From CALAED01 sp035765195 (GTDB taxonomy: Bacteria > Actinomycetota > Actinomycetes > Streptosporangiales > Streptosporangiaceae), in the NCBI GenBank assembly GCA_035765195.1, contig DASTYC010000007.1, positions 186,001-250,000 on the forward strand: a stretch of DNA of 64,000 bases, in the 5' to 3' direction. The notes below the pieces were generated by a model that saw only the letters and a program-made list of their open reading frames with translations, searched no databases and was not told the DNA's origin. Each line of letters opens with the position of its first letter. The first letter of the stretch is position 1. The position numbers and the translations under genes are program-made. Below, piece by piece: positions 28,096 through 36,823 of this stretch.

Positions 28096-29282
28096 CGCGG
28101 CCACCCCCCGGGCGGTGCCGCCGGAGCCGCCCAGGCCGCCGGAGCCGCCGGGGGCAGCGGGGCTGCGGGGACCGGCCGCCACAGGTCGAGGAAGTCGGCC
28201 GGCCGCGCCGCCGCCGTCTCGCGGGTCTGGAGCTCGAGGTCGAAGCCCTCGCGGCGCATCCGCCGGTCGACGTACAGCAGGGCGATCACACCGGCGTCGA
28301 ACGGGATGGTCAACGTCCAGCTCACGATGCGCCCCGCCGTGTCGAGGGCGAGCTGGAGAAAGACTTCGCCGCCACTGAGGTCGTCGCCGAAGAACACGAA
28401 CTCGGCGACCACGAACGGGACCCGCAGCGCGAAGAAGCCCATGAAGATCGTGATCAGCAGGGTGAGCAGCAGGATGCCGCCGACCCGCCACCACCGCCCC
28501 TTGGTGAGCTGCCGCGCGCGGGCGAGCGAGGCCAGCACGCCCTGGCGTTCGAGGACGACGGCCGGCGCGGCGAGCACGAACAACACGTACAGCCAGACCA
28601 TCAGCACGAAGCCGGCCGGAAACCCGACGAGCCCCGCGAGCACCCCGGCCGCCGCGGGCGTCGTGGGGGCGGAGACGGCGATGATGAACGGCACCACCGG
28701 GAGCACGGCCGCGAGCACGGAGATCATCATGATGAGGGTCGCGACGCCGATGAGGTGCGCCAGCCGCGGCCGGGCGTCGCGCCAGACCTGTCCTGGCGCC
28801 GCCGGCAGCCCGAACAGCGTGCGGCCCATCGCCGGGGCGAGCAGGCCGGCCAGCAGGAGCACGGCGTACGCCGACATCAGCAGGCCCAGCAGGCTGACGG
28901 TGAGCTGGGCGCCCAGCGAGCGCATGATCGGCACCGGGGTGATCTCGTCGCGGGCGTAGTCGCCGATGAGGAAGTACGTGATCATCGACTGCAGCACCTG
29001 CACCACGGTCGTGATGACCAACGCCAGGCCGAGCACGCCGCGGGGGTTGTGCCGGATGTTGACGATGGCGCCGTCGAGGATCTCGGCGACTCCCAGGGGC
29101 CGCAGGGGGATGTCCCCGCCCAGCAGTTCGGCGCGGTCGGCGCCGAGCCAGCCGCCGGGCGGGGGACCGTCTGCGACCGCGTCGGCGGCCGGCGGAGCGG
29201 CGCGCGGGGTCCGGTGCGTGCCGGACGGACCGTCGTGGGGCGCACCCGATCCGGGCGGGGCCCACGCCTGGCCGTCCGACAT
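28092..29282 (-). CDS. Membrane protein with glycerophosphodiester-phosphodiesterase-like membrane domain
   Basis: 396 residues. A Pro/Gly-rich N-terminal 60 residues, then six to eight hydrophobic helices between about 75 and 335; the pattern IPLRPLGVAEILDGAIVNIR is the hallmark start of this family, and a cytoplasmic motif VLERQGVLASLARARQLTKGRWWR is typical. The C-terminal tail is again Pro/Ala-rich. First gene of the MoxR operon; probable ATG start at 29282. It has no catalytic phosphodiesterase domain. Confidence 0.78.
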   Translation of the reverse strand: MSDGQAWAPPGSGAPHDGPSGTHRTPRAAPPAADAVADGPPPGGWLGADRAELLGGDIPLRPLGVAEILDGAIVNIRHNPRGVLGLALVITTVVQVLQSMITYFLIGDYARDEITPVPIMRSLGAQLTVSLLGLLMSAYAVLLLAGLLAPAMGRTLFGLPAAPGQVWRDARPRLAHLIGVATLIMMISVLAAVLPVVPFIIAVSAPTTPAAAGVLAGLVGFPAGFVLMVWLYVLFVLAAPAVVLERQGVLASLARARQLTKGRWWRVGGILLLTLLITIFMGFFALRVPFVVAEFVFFGDDLSGGEVFLQLALDTAGRIVSWTLTIPFDAGVIALLYVDRRMRREGFDLELQTRETAAARPADFLDLWRPVPAAPLPPAAPAAWAAPAAPPGGWPR

Positions 29283-29866
29283 GTACGCTCCCCGGCGTCG
29301 TTTGGCGAGTCCGAGTTCTCCCCGTCGATGACTTACGTCATCCTCGCACGAGCGGCCGGCCGATCGGCTCGGTCAGCGTGCCGCGATCAGCACGCGCGGC
29401 GGATCCAGGAGACCCCCATTGTCCCTCCCCTCCCGATCTGCGCTTTCAGATCAGGTGACTCACTCTGCGCGAGCAGAGCGCGACGCAGCGTACTGCCCAC
29501 CGGTTCGAGATCGCCCGCGTTCGGCGCAACTCGGCATGAGCGGGTAAGCACGAACTCCGATCCAGACCAGGGGGACGGAAAACTTTCGGATTTCGCTCGA
29601 CTGGAGCAGACTAAGGACGACATAGCACTGCAAGTGGGGTGGAATTGGCCTCGGCACGAGCGAGGCGATCGGGCGACGGCGCAGACGTTTCCCGGTCATC
29701 CCGCGGCGTCCGCCGAGCGTCATAACTACAATCCGCCGGTCGGTTCCGGCCGCAACGGCGGCAACCGGTGGTCACACGCGGCGGCCTTGTGGGGGGCTTC
29801 GCACGTGCGGTACGCAGGTAGCCTAGGTCAACCGGGGCATGTTGCTTCGGTAACTACAGGTAAACG
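29283..29866. other. 584-bp region upstream of mtrA without a recognised gene
   Basis: GC is lower than around it. A frame open from ATG 29328 to TGA 29870 (180 codons) overlaps the mtrA ATG as ATGA, yet its third codon positions are not G/C-biased and I recognise no family in it. The promoters of mtrA and of the MoxR operon must be here; TAGCCT at 29819-29824 is a weak -10 candidate for mtrA. In mycobacteria tmk sits next to mtrA; no tmk motif is present. Confidence 0.5.
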
Positions 29867-30553
29867 ATGAGGGCCATGAAAGGACGTGTACTGGTCGTCG
29901 ACGACGACCTGGCGCTTGCCGAGATGCTCGGCATCGTGCTGCGCGGCGAGGGGTTCGAGCCGTCGTTCGTCCATGACGGCGACAAGGCGATCGAGGCGTT
30001 CCGGGAGACCCGGCCCGATCTCGTCCTGCTCGACCTGATGCTGCCGGGTGCCGACGGCATCGACGTGTGCCGGCAGATCCGCGCCGAGTCGGGCGTGCCG
30101 ATCGTGATGCTGACGGCCAAGAGCGACACCGTAGACGTCGTCCTCGGGCTCGAATCCGGCGCCGACGACTACATCGTGAAACCGTTCAAACCCAAGGAGC
30201 TGGTCGCCCGGGTCAGGGCGCGGCTGCGGCGCACGGACGAGCCCGCGCCGGAGGTGCTGCAGATCGGCGACATCACGATCGACGTCGCCGGCCACTCGGT
30301 GAAGCGGGCCGAGCGCAACATCCCGCTCACCCCGCTCGAGTTCGATCTGCTCGTGGCGCTGGCGCGCAAGCCGCGTCAGGTCTTCACCCGCGAGGTGCTG
30401 CTCGAGCAGGTGTGGGGCTATCGGCACGCGGCCGACACCCGCCTGGTCAACGTCCACGTCCAGCGACTGCGGGCGAAGATCGAGCGCGATCCCGAGCATC
30501 CCGAGATCGTCGTCACCGTGCGCGGCGTCGGTTACAAGGCGGGTCCCGCCTAG
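29867..30553 (+). CDS. mtrA: Response regulator MtrA
   Basis: 228 residues. OmpR/PhoB type: receiver 5-118 with Asp12-Asp13, phosphoacceptor Asp56 in VLLDLMLPG and Lys near 106 (YIVKPFKP); winged helix about 135-226 with LTPLEFDLLVALARKPRQVFTREVLLEQVWGYRH. Controls cell-wall hydrolase, division and development genes in actinobacteria. ATG 29867 is the longest start; ATG 29876 (MKGRVLVVDDD) matches the usual MtrA beginning equally well. Followed by mtrB after 40 nt. Confidence 0.96.
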   Translation: MRAMKGRVLVVDDDLALAEMLGIVLRGEGFEPSFVHDGDKAIEAFRETRPDLVLLDLMLPGADGIDVCRQIRAESGVPIVMLTAKSDTVDVVLGLESGADDYIVKPFKPKELVARVRARLRRTDEPAPEVLQIGDITIDVAGHSVKRAERNIPLTPLEFDLLVALARKPRQVFTREVLLEQVWGYRHAADTRLVNVHVQRLRAKIERDPEHPEIVVTVRGVGYKAGPA

Positions 30554-30593
30554 CCGAGCCGTCCAGGCGCATCGAACACCCGAGAGGCCGGTC

Positions 30594-32258
30594 GTGAAGG
30601 CGTGGAAGACCCGCATCCGCCGCGGGCTCGGCACGCTTCGCCGCCTGGCCCGCGGGGTGACACGACGCGCCTATGCCCGGTGGCGGCGTTCGATCCAGCT
30701 GCGGGTGGTCGCCACCACGATGGTCATCTCGGTCGTCGTGGTCGCGGTGCTCGGCGTGTTCTTGATGCAGCAGATCACCACGGCCTTGCTCGACGCCAAG
30801 GAGAAGGCGGCGGCGCAGCAGCTCGAAGAGGGCCTGGCGATCGCCCAGCGCGACCTCGCCTCCATCGACACCAACGACCCCGACGACGTCCTGGCCAAGC
30901 TCGACTCGCTGTCCAAGGGCCTCGCGAGGCGCAGCGGACCGTCGGGGCTCTACCAGGTCGTCGTCCTGCTCGACCCGACGAACGCGGCCATCAACCGCAT
31001 CGGCGGGTTCGTCTCCACCGACGTCAAGGACAGGAGCGTGCCCGAGCGGCTACGCACCCAGGTGGAGCAGGCCCCGGCCGGCGCCAGGCTGCAGCTGCAC
31101 ACCTACGGGCGGCTCTACTACAACGACCAGCCGCCCGAGCCGGGCCTGATCGTCGGCTCCAAGCTGGGCCACTTCGAGCTCTACTATCTGTTCCCGCTCA
31201 CCCAGGAAAAGCAGACGCTCACGTTCGTGCAGAGCACGCTGATCGGCGTGAGCGCCGCCCTGGTGCTGCTGCTGGCCGCGATCGCCTCCGTGGTCACCCG
31301 GCAGGTGGTCGTCCCGGTCCGGCTGGCCGCCCAGGCGGCCGAGCGCCTCGCGGCGGGCCGGCTCGAGGAACGGATGAAGGTCCGCGGCGAGGACGACCTG
31401 GCCCGGCTCGCCTCGTCGTTCAACGACATGGCGGCCAACCTGCAGGAGAAGATCCTGCAGCTGGAGGAGCTGTCGCAGGTGCAGCGGCAGTTCGTCTCCG
31501 ACGTCTCGCACGAGCTGCGGACGCCGCTGACCACCATCCGGATCGCCGCCGACCTGCTGCACGAGCATCGCGATGAGTTCGACTCTGCCGTGGCCCGCGC
31601 CGCCGAGCTGCTGCAAAACCAGCTCGAACGGTTCGAGGCGCTGCTGGCCGACCTGCTGGAGATCAGCCGCCACGACGCCGGCGCGGCGACGCTCGACGCC
31701 GAGTCGGTCGACGTCCGCGACCTCGTGCTGCGCGCCGTCGGCGACACCGAGGGCCTGGCCGACCGCAAGGGCAGCAGGCTGGTGCTCCAGCTTCCCGGCG
31801 AACCCTGCATGGCCGAGGTCGACTGGCGCCGGGTCGAACGCATCCTGCGCAACCTCCTGGTGAACGCCGTCGAGCACGGCGAGGGCCAGGACATCGTCGT
31901 GACGGTGGCCGCCGACCGCGACGCGGTGGCCCTGGCCGTACGCGACCACGGCGTGGGGCTGCGGCCGGGCGAGGCCCAGATGGTCTTCGACCGGTTCTGG
32001 CGGGCCGATCCGGCGCGCGCCCGGACGACCGGCGGCACCGGGCTCGGCCTGTCGATCGCCAGGGAGGACGCACAGCTGCACGGCGGATGGCTGCAGGCGT
32101 GGGGAGAGCAGGGCAAGGGCTCGCAGTTCCGATTGTCGCTGCCGCGGGTCGCCGGCGCCGAGCTGCGCGGGTCGCCGCTGCCGCTCGTGCCCCCCGACGT
32201 CGACCTGAGCCCGGTGCCGTTCAGCGAGCTCGAGCAGGACACGGGCGGGGTCCGATGA
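30594..32258 (+). CDS. mtrB: Sensor histidine kinase MtrB
   Basis: 554 residues. First membrane helix about 38-58, an extracytoplasmic sensor of about 150 residues, second helix about 212-236, HAMP 237-290, phosphoacceptor His306 in FVSDVSHELRTPLTT, then HATPase_c with N-box NLLVNAVEHGEG, DHGVGL and GGTGLGLSIA. GTG start with GAGAGGCC about eight bases upstream. Stop overlaps lpqB start by four bases. The C-terminal 40 residues are an acidic/proline tail seen in many MtrB proteins. Confidence 0.97.
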   Translation: MKAWKTRIRRGLGTLRRLARGVTRRAYARWRRSIQLRVVATTMVISVVVVAVLGVFLMQQITTALLDAKEKAAAQQLEEGLAIAQRDLASIDTNDPDDVLAKLDSLSKGLARRSGPSGLYQVVVLLDPTNAAINRIGGFVSTDVKDRSVPERLRTQVEQAPAGARLQLHTYGRLYYNDQPPEPGLIVGSKLGHFELYYLFPLTQEKQTLTFVQSTLIGVSAALVLLLAAIASVVTRQVVVPVRLAAQAAERLAAGRLEERMKVRGEDDLARLASSFNDMAANLQEKILQLEELSQVQRQFVSDVSHELRTPLTTIRIAADLLHEHRDEFDSAVARAAELLQNQLERFEALLADLLEISRHDAGAATLDAESVDVRDLVLRAVGDTEGLADRKGSRLVLQLPGEPCMAEVDWRRVERILRNLLVNAVEHGEGQDIVVTVAADRDAVALAVRDHGVGLRPGEAQMVFDRFWRADPARARTTGGTGLGLSIAREDAQLHGGWLQAWGEQGKGSQFRLSLPRVAGAELRGSPLPLVPPDVDLSPVPFSELEQDTGGVR

Positions 32259-34048
32259 GCGTGCGCGGGTGGGCCGGGCGCGTCGCGCTGGCGCTGTGCC
32301 TCCTCGGCGGCCTGCTGGGCTGCGTCAACGTGCCCACCGGCGGGCGGGTGACCTCCGGGCGCCCCGCCGAGCGCGCGGGGCCGGTCGACGATCCGTACGT
32401 ACGGCTGATCCCGGTGCCGCCCGGCAAGGACTGGCTGCCGGCCGAGATCGTCCAGGGCTTCCTCACCGCGTCGGCGGCCTTCGACGACGCGCACGCGGTG
32501 GCCAAGATGTACCTCGCGCCAACGGTCGACTGGGAGCCCGACCCCCGGCCCAGCGTCACCATCTACGAAGGGTCGCTCAAGATCGCCCCGCCGGCGGCCA
32601 GCGGCCCGGGCGACGGCGGCACCCGGATCCAGGTGACCGGACGCCAGCTCGGCACCATCGGCCAGGACGGCCAGTACCAAGCGATCACCGGCAGGGTCGA
32701 CCAGTCCTTCCAGCTGGGCAAGGACGCGAACGGGCAGTGGCGGATCACCGCGCTGCCCGACGCGCTGCGCACCGGCATGCTGCTCGGCCAGCGCGACGTC
32801 GACCGGGCCTTCCGCACGTTGAACCTCTACTTCTTCGTGCCCGACGGCACCGTGCTCGTGCCCAACCCGATCTTCCTGCCCCTGATCAACCGCCGGGAGA
32901 TGCCCAGCCAGTTGGTGCGCGCCGTGCTGTCCGGGCCCACGTCCTGGCTGGGCAGGGCGGTGCGCACGGAGTTCCCGCCGGGCACCGAGCTGCTGGGCGA
33001 CAGGGTCGATGTCACCGAGGGGGTGGCGACCGTCAACCTGAGCCGGCAGGCCGCCCGCGGCAGCCTGTCGGGGATGTCGGCACAGCTGATGTGGACGCTG
33101 CGGCAGCTGCCCGAAGTGACCCGGATGCGGCTGGAGATCGACGGCGAGCCGGTCAGCCCGCCGGGCGTGGGGACGACCCAGCAGCCGCACGACTGGCGCA
33201 ACAACGACGCCGACGTGACCCCCCAGCGGTCGCACCCGGTCTACCTGCGCGCCGACGACGGACAGCTCCAGGAGCTGAACGGCGATCACCCCGAGGCGGT
33301 CGGCCGCCCCGGCGCGGTCCGCCTCTACCATCCCGCCGCCTCGATCGACGAACGGTTCGTCGCCGGGTTGAACGAGTCGCGCACCGCCGTGCTGACGAGC
33401 GACGTCGGCGGCGGGACACCGCGCCGCGTGCTGGACGCGCCCGACCCGGACGGACGCTTCATCACGCCGTCGTGGGACCGTCTGGGCGCGCTGTGGATGG
33501 TGGAGAACCACCGGGGCGGCTCCCGGCTGTGGGTCAAGGAGCAGGGGCGGACGCCGATCCCGATCCGCCTGTGGGATCTGCGCGGGCAACGCCTCAAGGC
33601 GCTGCGCGTCGCAAGAGACGGCGTGCGGGTGGCCGTGATCGTCGAGATGAACGGGAACGAGCAGATCCAGATGGGCCGCATCGTGCGCGAGCCGGCCGGC
33701 GTCACCAGCGTGTCGAACTTCCTCCCGGTCAGCTCCGAGATCGTGGACGCGGCGGACCTGGCGTGGCACAACGCCAACGAGCTCGCGGTGCTCGGCAGTA
33801 CCCAGCGGCAGCCCCTGATGGTGCCGTACCAGGTCCCGGTGAGCGGCGGCCAGATCCGGGCCGTCGGCACCGGAGGCGGCGACATGATCTCGATCACCGC
33901 GCTGCCGCACTCGCCGCTGCTGATCGGGATGCGGGTCAAGGAGAAGGGCAGGACCGTCGCCAAGATCTGCCGCCAGCGCGACGAGAGCGACCCCATCAGC
34001 GAATGGAAGTGCTTCGCCGGCGGCCACGACCCCGGCTACCCGGGCTGA
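32255..34048 (+). CDS. lpqB: Lipoprotein LpqB
   Basis: 597 residues. Lipoprotein signal with lipobox LLGC (acylated Cys23), a GerMN-like/Sporulation-type domain about 60-330 and a C-terminal beta-propeller-like region (LpqB propeller). It interacts with the MtrB sensor and modulates MtrA signalling in mycobacteria. ATGA overlap with mtrB gives coupling. The stop codon lies inside the base of a candidate terminator stem. Confidence 0.95.
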   Translation: MSVRGWAGRVALALCLLGGLLGCVNVPTGGRVTSGRPAERAGPVDDPYVRLIPVPPGKDWLPAEIVQGFLTASAAFDDAHAVAKMYLAPTVDWEPDPRPSVTIYEGSLKIAPPAASGPGDGGTRIQVTGRQLGTIGQDGQYQAITGRVDQSFQLGKDANGQWRITALPDALRTGMLLGQRDVDRAFRTLNLYFFVPDGTVLVPNPIFLPLINRREMPSQLVRAVLSGPTSWLGRAVRTEFPPGTELLGDRVDVTEGVATVNLSRQAARGSLSGMSAQLMWTLRQLPEVTRMRLEIDGEPVSPPGVGTTQQPHDWRNNDADVTPQRSHPVYLRADDGQLQELNGDHPEAVGRPGAVRLYHPAASIDERFVAGLNESRTAVLTSDVGGGTPRRVLDAPDPDGRFITPSWDRLGALWMVENHRGGSRLWVKEQGRTPIPIRLWDLRGQRLKALRVARDGVRVAVIVEMNGNEQIQMGRIVREPAGVTSVSNFLPVSSEIVDAADLAWHNANELAVLGSTQRQPLMVPYQVPVSGGQIRAVGTGGGDMISITALPHSPLLIGMRVKEKGRTVAKICRQRDESDPISEWKCFAGGHDPGYPG

Positions 34049-34070
34049 CGCCGCGGGCCCGCCGTCAGCC
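34043..34070. terminator. Hairpin between lpqB and the convergent cupin gene
   Basis: GGCTGACG (34043-34050) pairs with CGTCAGCC (34063-34070) around a GC-rich 12-nt loop that is itself palindromic. The lpqB stop TGA is inside the left arm. Confidence 0.55.
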
Positions 34071-34084
34071 GGATCGGGTCTTTC

Positions 34085-34447
34085 CTACACGCGCCCATAG
34101 TCATCGGCGAGGCGTTCGATATCCGTCTCCGCGAAGTCGCCGAAGGCGACCTCGAGAAACCGGACGGTACGGTCCTGCGGGCTCGCCACTCGATGCTTCT
34201 GGCCCCGGCGCACGAAGAACCGATCACCTGCTTTGGCATGGCTCGTCTGATCGTCTATCTCGACGATCAGGCCGTCGTCCAGCGTCACCCACAGCTCGTC
34301 GCGATGCCGGTGCAGCTGCAAACTGAGCTGGTGCCCCGGCTCCACGGTGATGATCTTGACGGTGACCGGTTCGTTGAGGCAGTACCGTTCGAACTTTCCC
34401 CAAGGACGTTCATCGACGATGACGTTCGGTTCGGCCGGAAGCGACAC
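34085..34447 (-). CDS. Cupin of the mannose-6-phosphate isomerase type II family
   Basis: 120 residues; a single cupin barrel equal to the C-terminal isomerase domain of bifunctional ManC/AlgA enzymes, without the nucleotidyltransferase part. Starts VIVDERPWGKFERY; metal ligands His46, His48 and Glu51 in LQLHRHRDELW and His85 in RGQKHRV. GTG start with GGGGGAG upstream. Could supply mannose-6-phosphate isomerase activity or act as a sugar-binding regulator. Less GC-rich than neighbours. It is the first gene on this strand beyond the mtrAB-lpqB block and close to other mannose genes. Confidence 0.8.
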   Translation of the reverse strand: MSLPAEPNVIVDERPWGKFERYCLNEPVTVKIITVEPGHQLSLQLHRHRDELWVTLDDGLIVEIDDQTSHAKAGDRFFVRRGQKHRVASPQDRTVRFLEVAFGDFAETDIERLADDYGRV

Positions 34448-34525
34448 GATGACTCCCCCTCATTGGCGTTAGCCGCGTATTCGCGGCTGGTTGAAAGTCG
34501 CGGGGTTTGCGGTACTCCGGCGCGG

Positions 34526-35476
34526 CTAGCCGGAGGTGGTATCGGATTGTCTGGCCACCTCGTAGAGGTCGGGCTCAAGGTAGATGAGCCGGGCCATCGG
34601 CACCGCTGCGCGCACCCGCCGCTCGGCCGCGTCGATGCCGCGCGCGACGTCCGTCGCCGTGTCGTCGTGCCGTACCGCGATCTTGACCGCGACCAGCAGC
34701 TCCTCCGGCCCGATGTGCTCGGTGCGCAGGTGGATGACCCGTTCGACCTCGTCGCCGGCCTCCAGTGCCGCCACGATCTGGCGTTCCACGTCCTCGTGCG
34801 CCGACTCGCCGATGAGCAGGCTCTTGGTCTCAATGGCGAGCACGGTGGCGACCAGGCCGAGCAGCACGCCGATGGCCATGGAGCCGACTCCGTCCCACCT
34901 GCCGTCGTGGGTGACCACCGCCATCCCGACGCCGACCAGCGCGAAGATCAGGCCGAGCAGGGCGGCGAGATCCTCCAGCAGCACCACCGGCAGCTCGGGC
35001 GCCTTGGAGCGGCGGATGAACGCCACCCAGCCATCCCGGCCGCGCACCCGGTTGGACTCGTGGATCGCCGTCCAGAAGGAGTAGCACTCCAGTCCGATCG
35101 CGAAGATCAGCACGCCGAACGCCCAGGCCGGGGACTCCACCGGGTGCGGGTCGTTGATCTTGTGCCAGCCCTCGTACAACGAGAACACCGAGCCGACCGT
35201 GAACAGGACAACGGCGACGATGAACGCGTAGAAGAAGCGCTCCCGCCCGTAGCCGAACGGATGCTGCGCGGTGCGCGGACGCTGGGCTCGCCTGCGCCCC
35301 ACGAGCAGCAGCGCCTGGTTGCCCGAGTCGGCCACCGAGTGCACGGACTCGGCCAGCATCGAGGACGACGCCGTGAACAAGAACGCGACGAACTTCGCCA
35401 CCGCGATGCCCAAGTTGGCGGCCAGCGCGGCAAAGATCGCCCTGCTCCCACCGGTAGCACTCACTGTGCCCTCCAC
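34526..35476 (-). CDS. Cation diffusion facilitator family transporter
   Basis: 316 residues. Exports Zn, Fe or Mn by proton exchange. Six membrane helices in the first 215 residues, HxxxD metal site His46-Asp50 (SVHSVADSGNQ) in helix 2, RERFFYAFIVAVVLF as loop 2/3 signature and LEDLAALLGLIFA in helix 5, where Glu-Asp replaces the canonical His/Asp pattern; the cytoplasmic dimerisation domain follows. Subfamily resembles the SLC30A9-like group. The metal specificity cannot be fixed. Confidence 0.87.
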   Translation of the reverse strand: MEGTVSATGGSRAIFAALAANLGIAVAKFVAFLFTASSSMLAESVHSVADSGNQALLLVGRRRAQRPRTAQHPFGYGRERFFYAFIVAVVLFTVGSVFSLYEGWHKINDPHPVESPAWAFGVLIFAIGLECYSFWTAIHESNRVRGRDGWVAFIRRSKAPELPVVLLEDLAALLGLIFALVGVGMAVVTHDGRWDGVGSMAIGVLLGLVATVLAIETKSLLIGESAHEDVERQIVAALEAGDEVERVIHLRTEHIGPEELLVAVKIAVRHDDTATDVARGIDAAERRVRAAVPMARLIYLEPDLYEVARQSDTTSG

Positions 35477-35520
35477 TCAACCTCAGCAGTGCGCGGCCGC
35501 AAAAGGGCCCTCCTGCGTCC

Positions 35521-36648
35521 TCATCGGCCGGCGGTCCGCGCCTTCAAGTCCTGGACGGCGGCGACGGGCGTCGGGTCGATGCCGAGCGCGATCGCCAAGT
35601 AGACCGTCGTGTAGTCGGCGAGCGCGATCAGCGTCGCGACGCGCTCGAGCGGGTGAGCGCCCTCCGCCATGAACTCGGTCACCGGAATGCCCCGGGCGCG
35701 CGCCAGCTCGACCGATCCCTCGCGCTGTTTCACCGCCTCGGGGTGCTCCTCCACGTCCCGCAGCACGATGACGTGCAGGCCCTGCCCGCCGTCGGCCCGG
35801 TCACGGAAGAAATCGTCCTCGCTGCCGCCGAACGGGCCGTCCAACGTGGCCACCTGGTGATAGGCGACGTCGGGCAGCGCGCCGTACACGCAGGGGTACT
35901 TGGCGTTCTCGTTGAACTGGCAGGCGAAGCGGCACGCGGCGACGGCCGCGAGCGGAGAGGTGCCCCACACCATCGGCAGGGCGCCGCCGAGTTCGCTCGC
36001 GAGTTGTTTGCCCGGGTTGATGAACGACTCGCTGCTCGGCCGGCAGCGATGGCTCACCTCCTCGAGCCGCTGCGCCGTGCTTTCGAGCACGTCGTCGGAG
36101 ACGTCGGCGATGCCAAGCGAGCGGGCGGTCAGGATCAGCGGCACCGTGAGCGCCCACAGCGCGGCGCGCGGCGGACCCGCCGACCGTACGGGGACGAACA
36201 GGCCGCTCGCCTGGGCGGCGATGTCGGCCAGCGGCGACCCCTCGGCGCCCACGCACAGCAGCCTGCCGCCCCGGCGGACGGCCTCGGCGGCCACGGCGAG
36301 CGTCTCCTCCGTCGCCCCGGAGCGGGACACCGCGATCACGAGGTCGGCGGCGCCCACCCACCCCGGCAGCCGATAGCCGCGTACGGTGACGATCGGCACC
36401 GGGCAGCCGGTGCCGCACACCGCGGCGAGGACGTCGCCGGAGATCGCCGAGGCGCCCATTCCGGCGATGACCAGCGCGCGGGGGCGGCCCCCGGCGGCGA
36501 GCGCGCCGATGCCGGCCTCGGCCGTGCGGAACTGGGCCTCCCGGATCTGAGCCGCCGCGGCCGCCACCTGGCGCAGCATGTCACCGGGGTCGGCGGCGCC
36601 CAGGGCCGCCACGTCGTCGAGGCGGGCGGCGTCCACCTCGACCGTCAC
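35521..36648 (-). CDS. SIS-domain phosphosugar isomerase, bifunctional PGI/PMI family (Rv3256c-like)
   Basis: 375 residues. SIS fold with LVIAGMGASAISGD about 58-71 and VIAVSRSGATEETLAVA about 97-113, then the bact-PGI_C domain with SSESFINPGKQLASELGGALPMVWG near 218-242 and NENAKYP. Family enzymes interconvert fructose-6-P with glucose-6-P and/or mannose-6-P. GTG 36648 overlaps the stop of the Trm112-like gene (GTGA). The Mycobacterium homologue sits between manA and manB; here manA is not next to it, so this enzyme may carry the mannose isomerase role. Confidence 0.85.
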   Translation of the reverse strand: MTVEVDAARLDDVAALGAADPGDMLRQVAAAAAQIREAQFRTAEAGIGALAAGGRPRALVIAGMGASAISGDVLAAVCGTGCPVPIVTVRGYRLPGWVGAADLVIAVSRSGATEETLAVAAEAVRRGGRLLCVGAEGSPLADIAAQASGLFVPVRSAGPPRAALWALTVPLILTARSLGIADVSDDVLESTAQRLEEVSHRCRPSSESFINPGKQLASELGGALPMVWGTSPLAAVAACRFACQFNENAKYPCVYGALPDVAYHQVATLDGPFGGSEDDFFRDRADGGQGLHVIVLRDVEEHPEAVKQREGSVELARARGIPVTEFMAEGAHPLERVATLIALADYTTVYLAIALGIDPTPVAAVQDLKARTAGR

Positions 36649-36818
36649 CGGCCTGTCCGGGCCTCGTCCACGAGCAGCACCGGGATGTCGTCGCGCACGG
36701 GGTAGGCGTACTTGCACTCGCCGGTGCAGACGAGCTCATTCGCCGTGTGGTCGGCCGTCAGCGTGCCGCGGCAGTTGGGGCAGGCCAGGATCTCCAGCAG
36801 CCAAGGGTCGATCTTCAT
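36645..36818 (-). CDS. Trm112-like small zinc protein (UPF0434 type)
   Basis: 57 residues, too short for common gene cut-offs. Starts MKIDPWLLEILACPNCRGTL; zinc-ribbon cysteines Cys13, Cys16, Cys31 and Cys35; ends VLLVDEARTGR. Strong family match to Trm112/UPF0434 proteins, which in eukaryotes activate methyltransferases and in bacteria are of unknown role. The stop overlaps the GTG of the SIS gene by four bases and the gene starts five bases after the manB stop, so all three are co-expressed. Confidence 0.85.
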   Translation of the reverse strand: MKIDPWLLEILACPNCRGTLTADHTANELVCTGECKYAYPVRDDIPVLLVDEARTGR

Positions 36819-36823
36819 CGGAT

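Noticed and set aside
29460..29723. 87-codon minus-strand frame upstream of mtrA
   Set aside because: Typical spurious frame with no ribosome site or codon bias.
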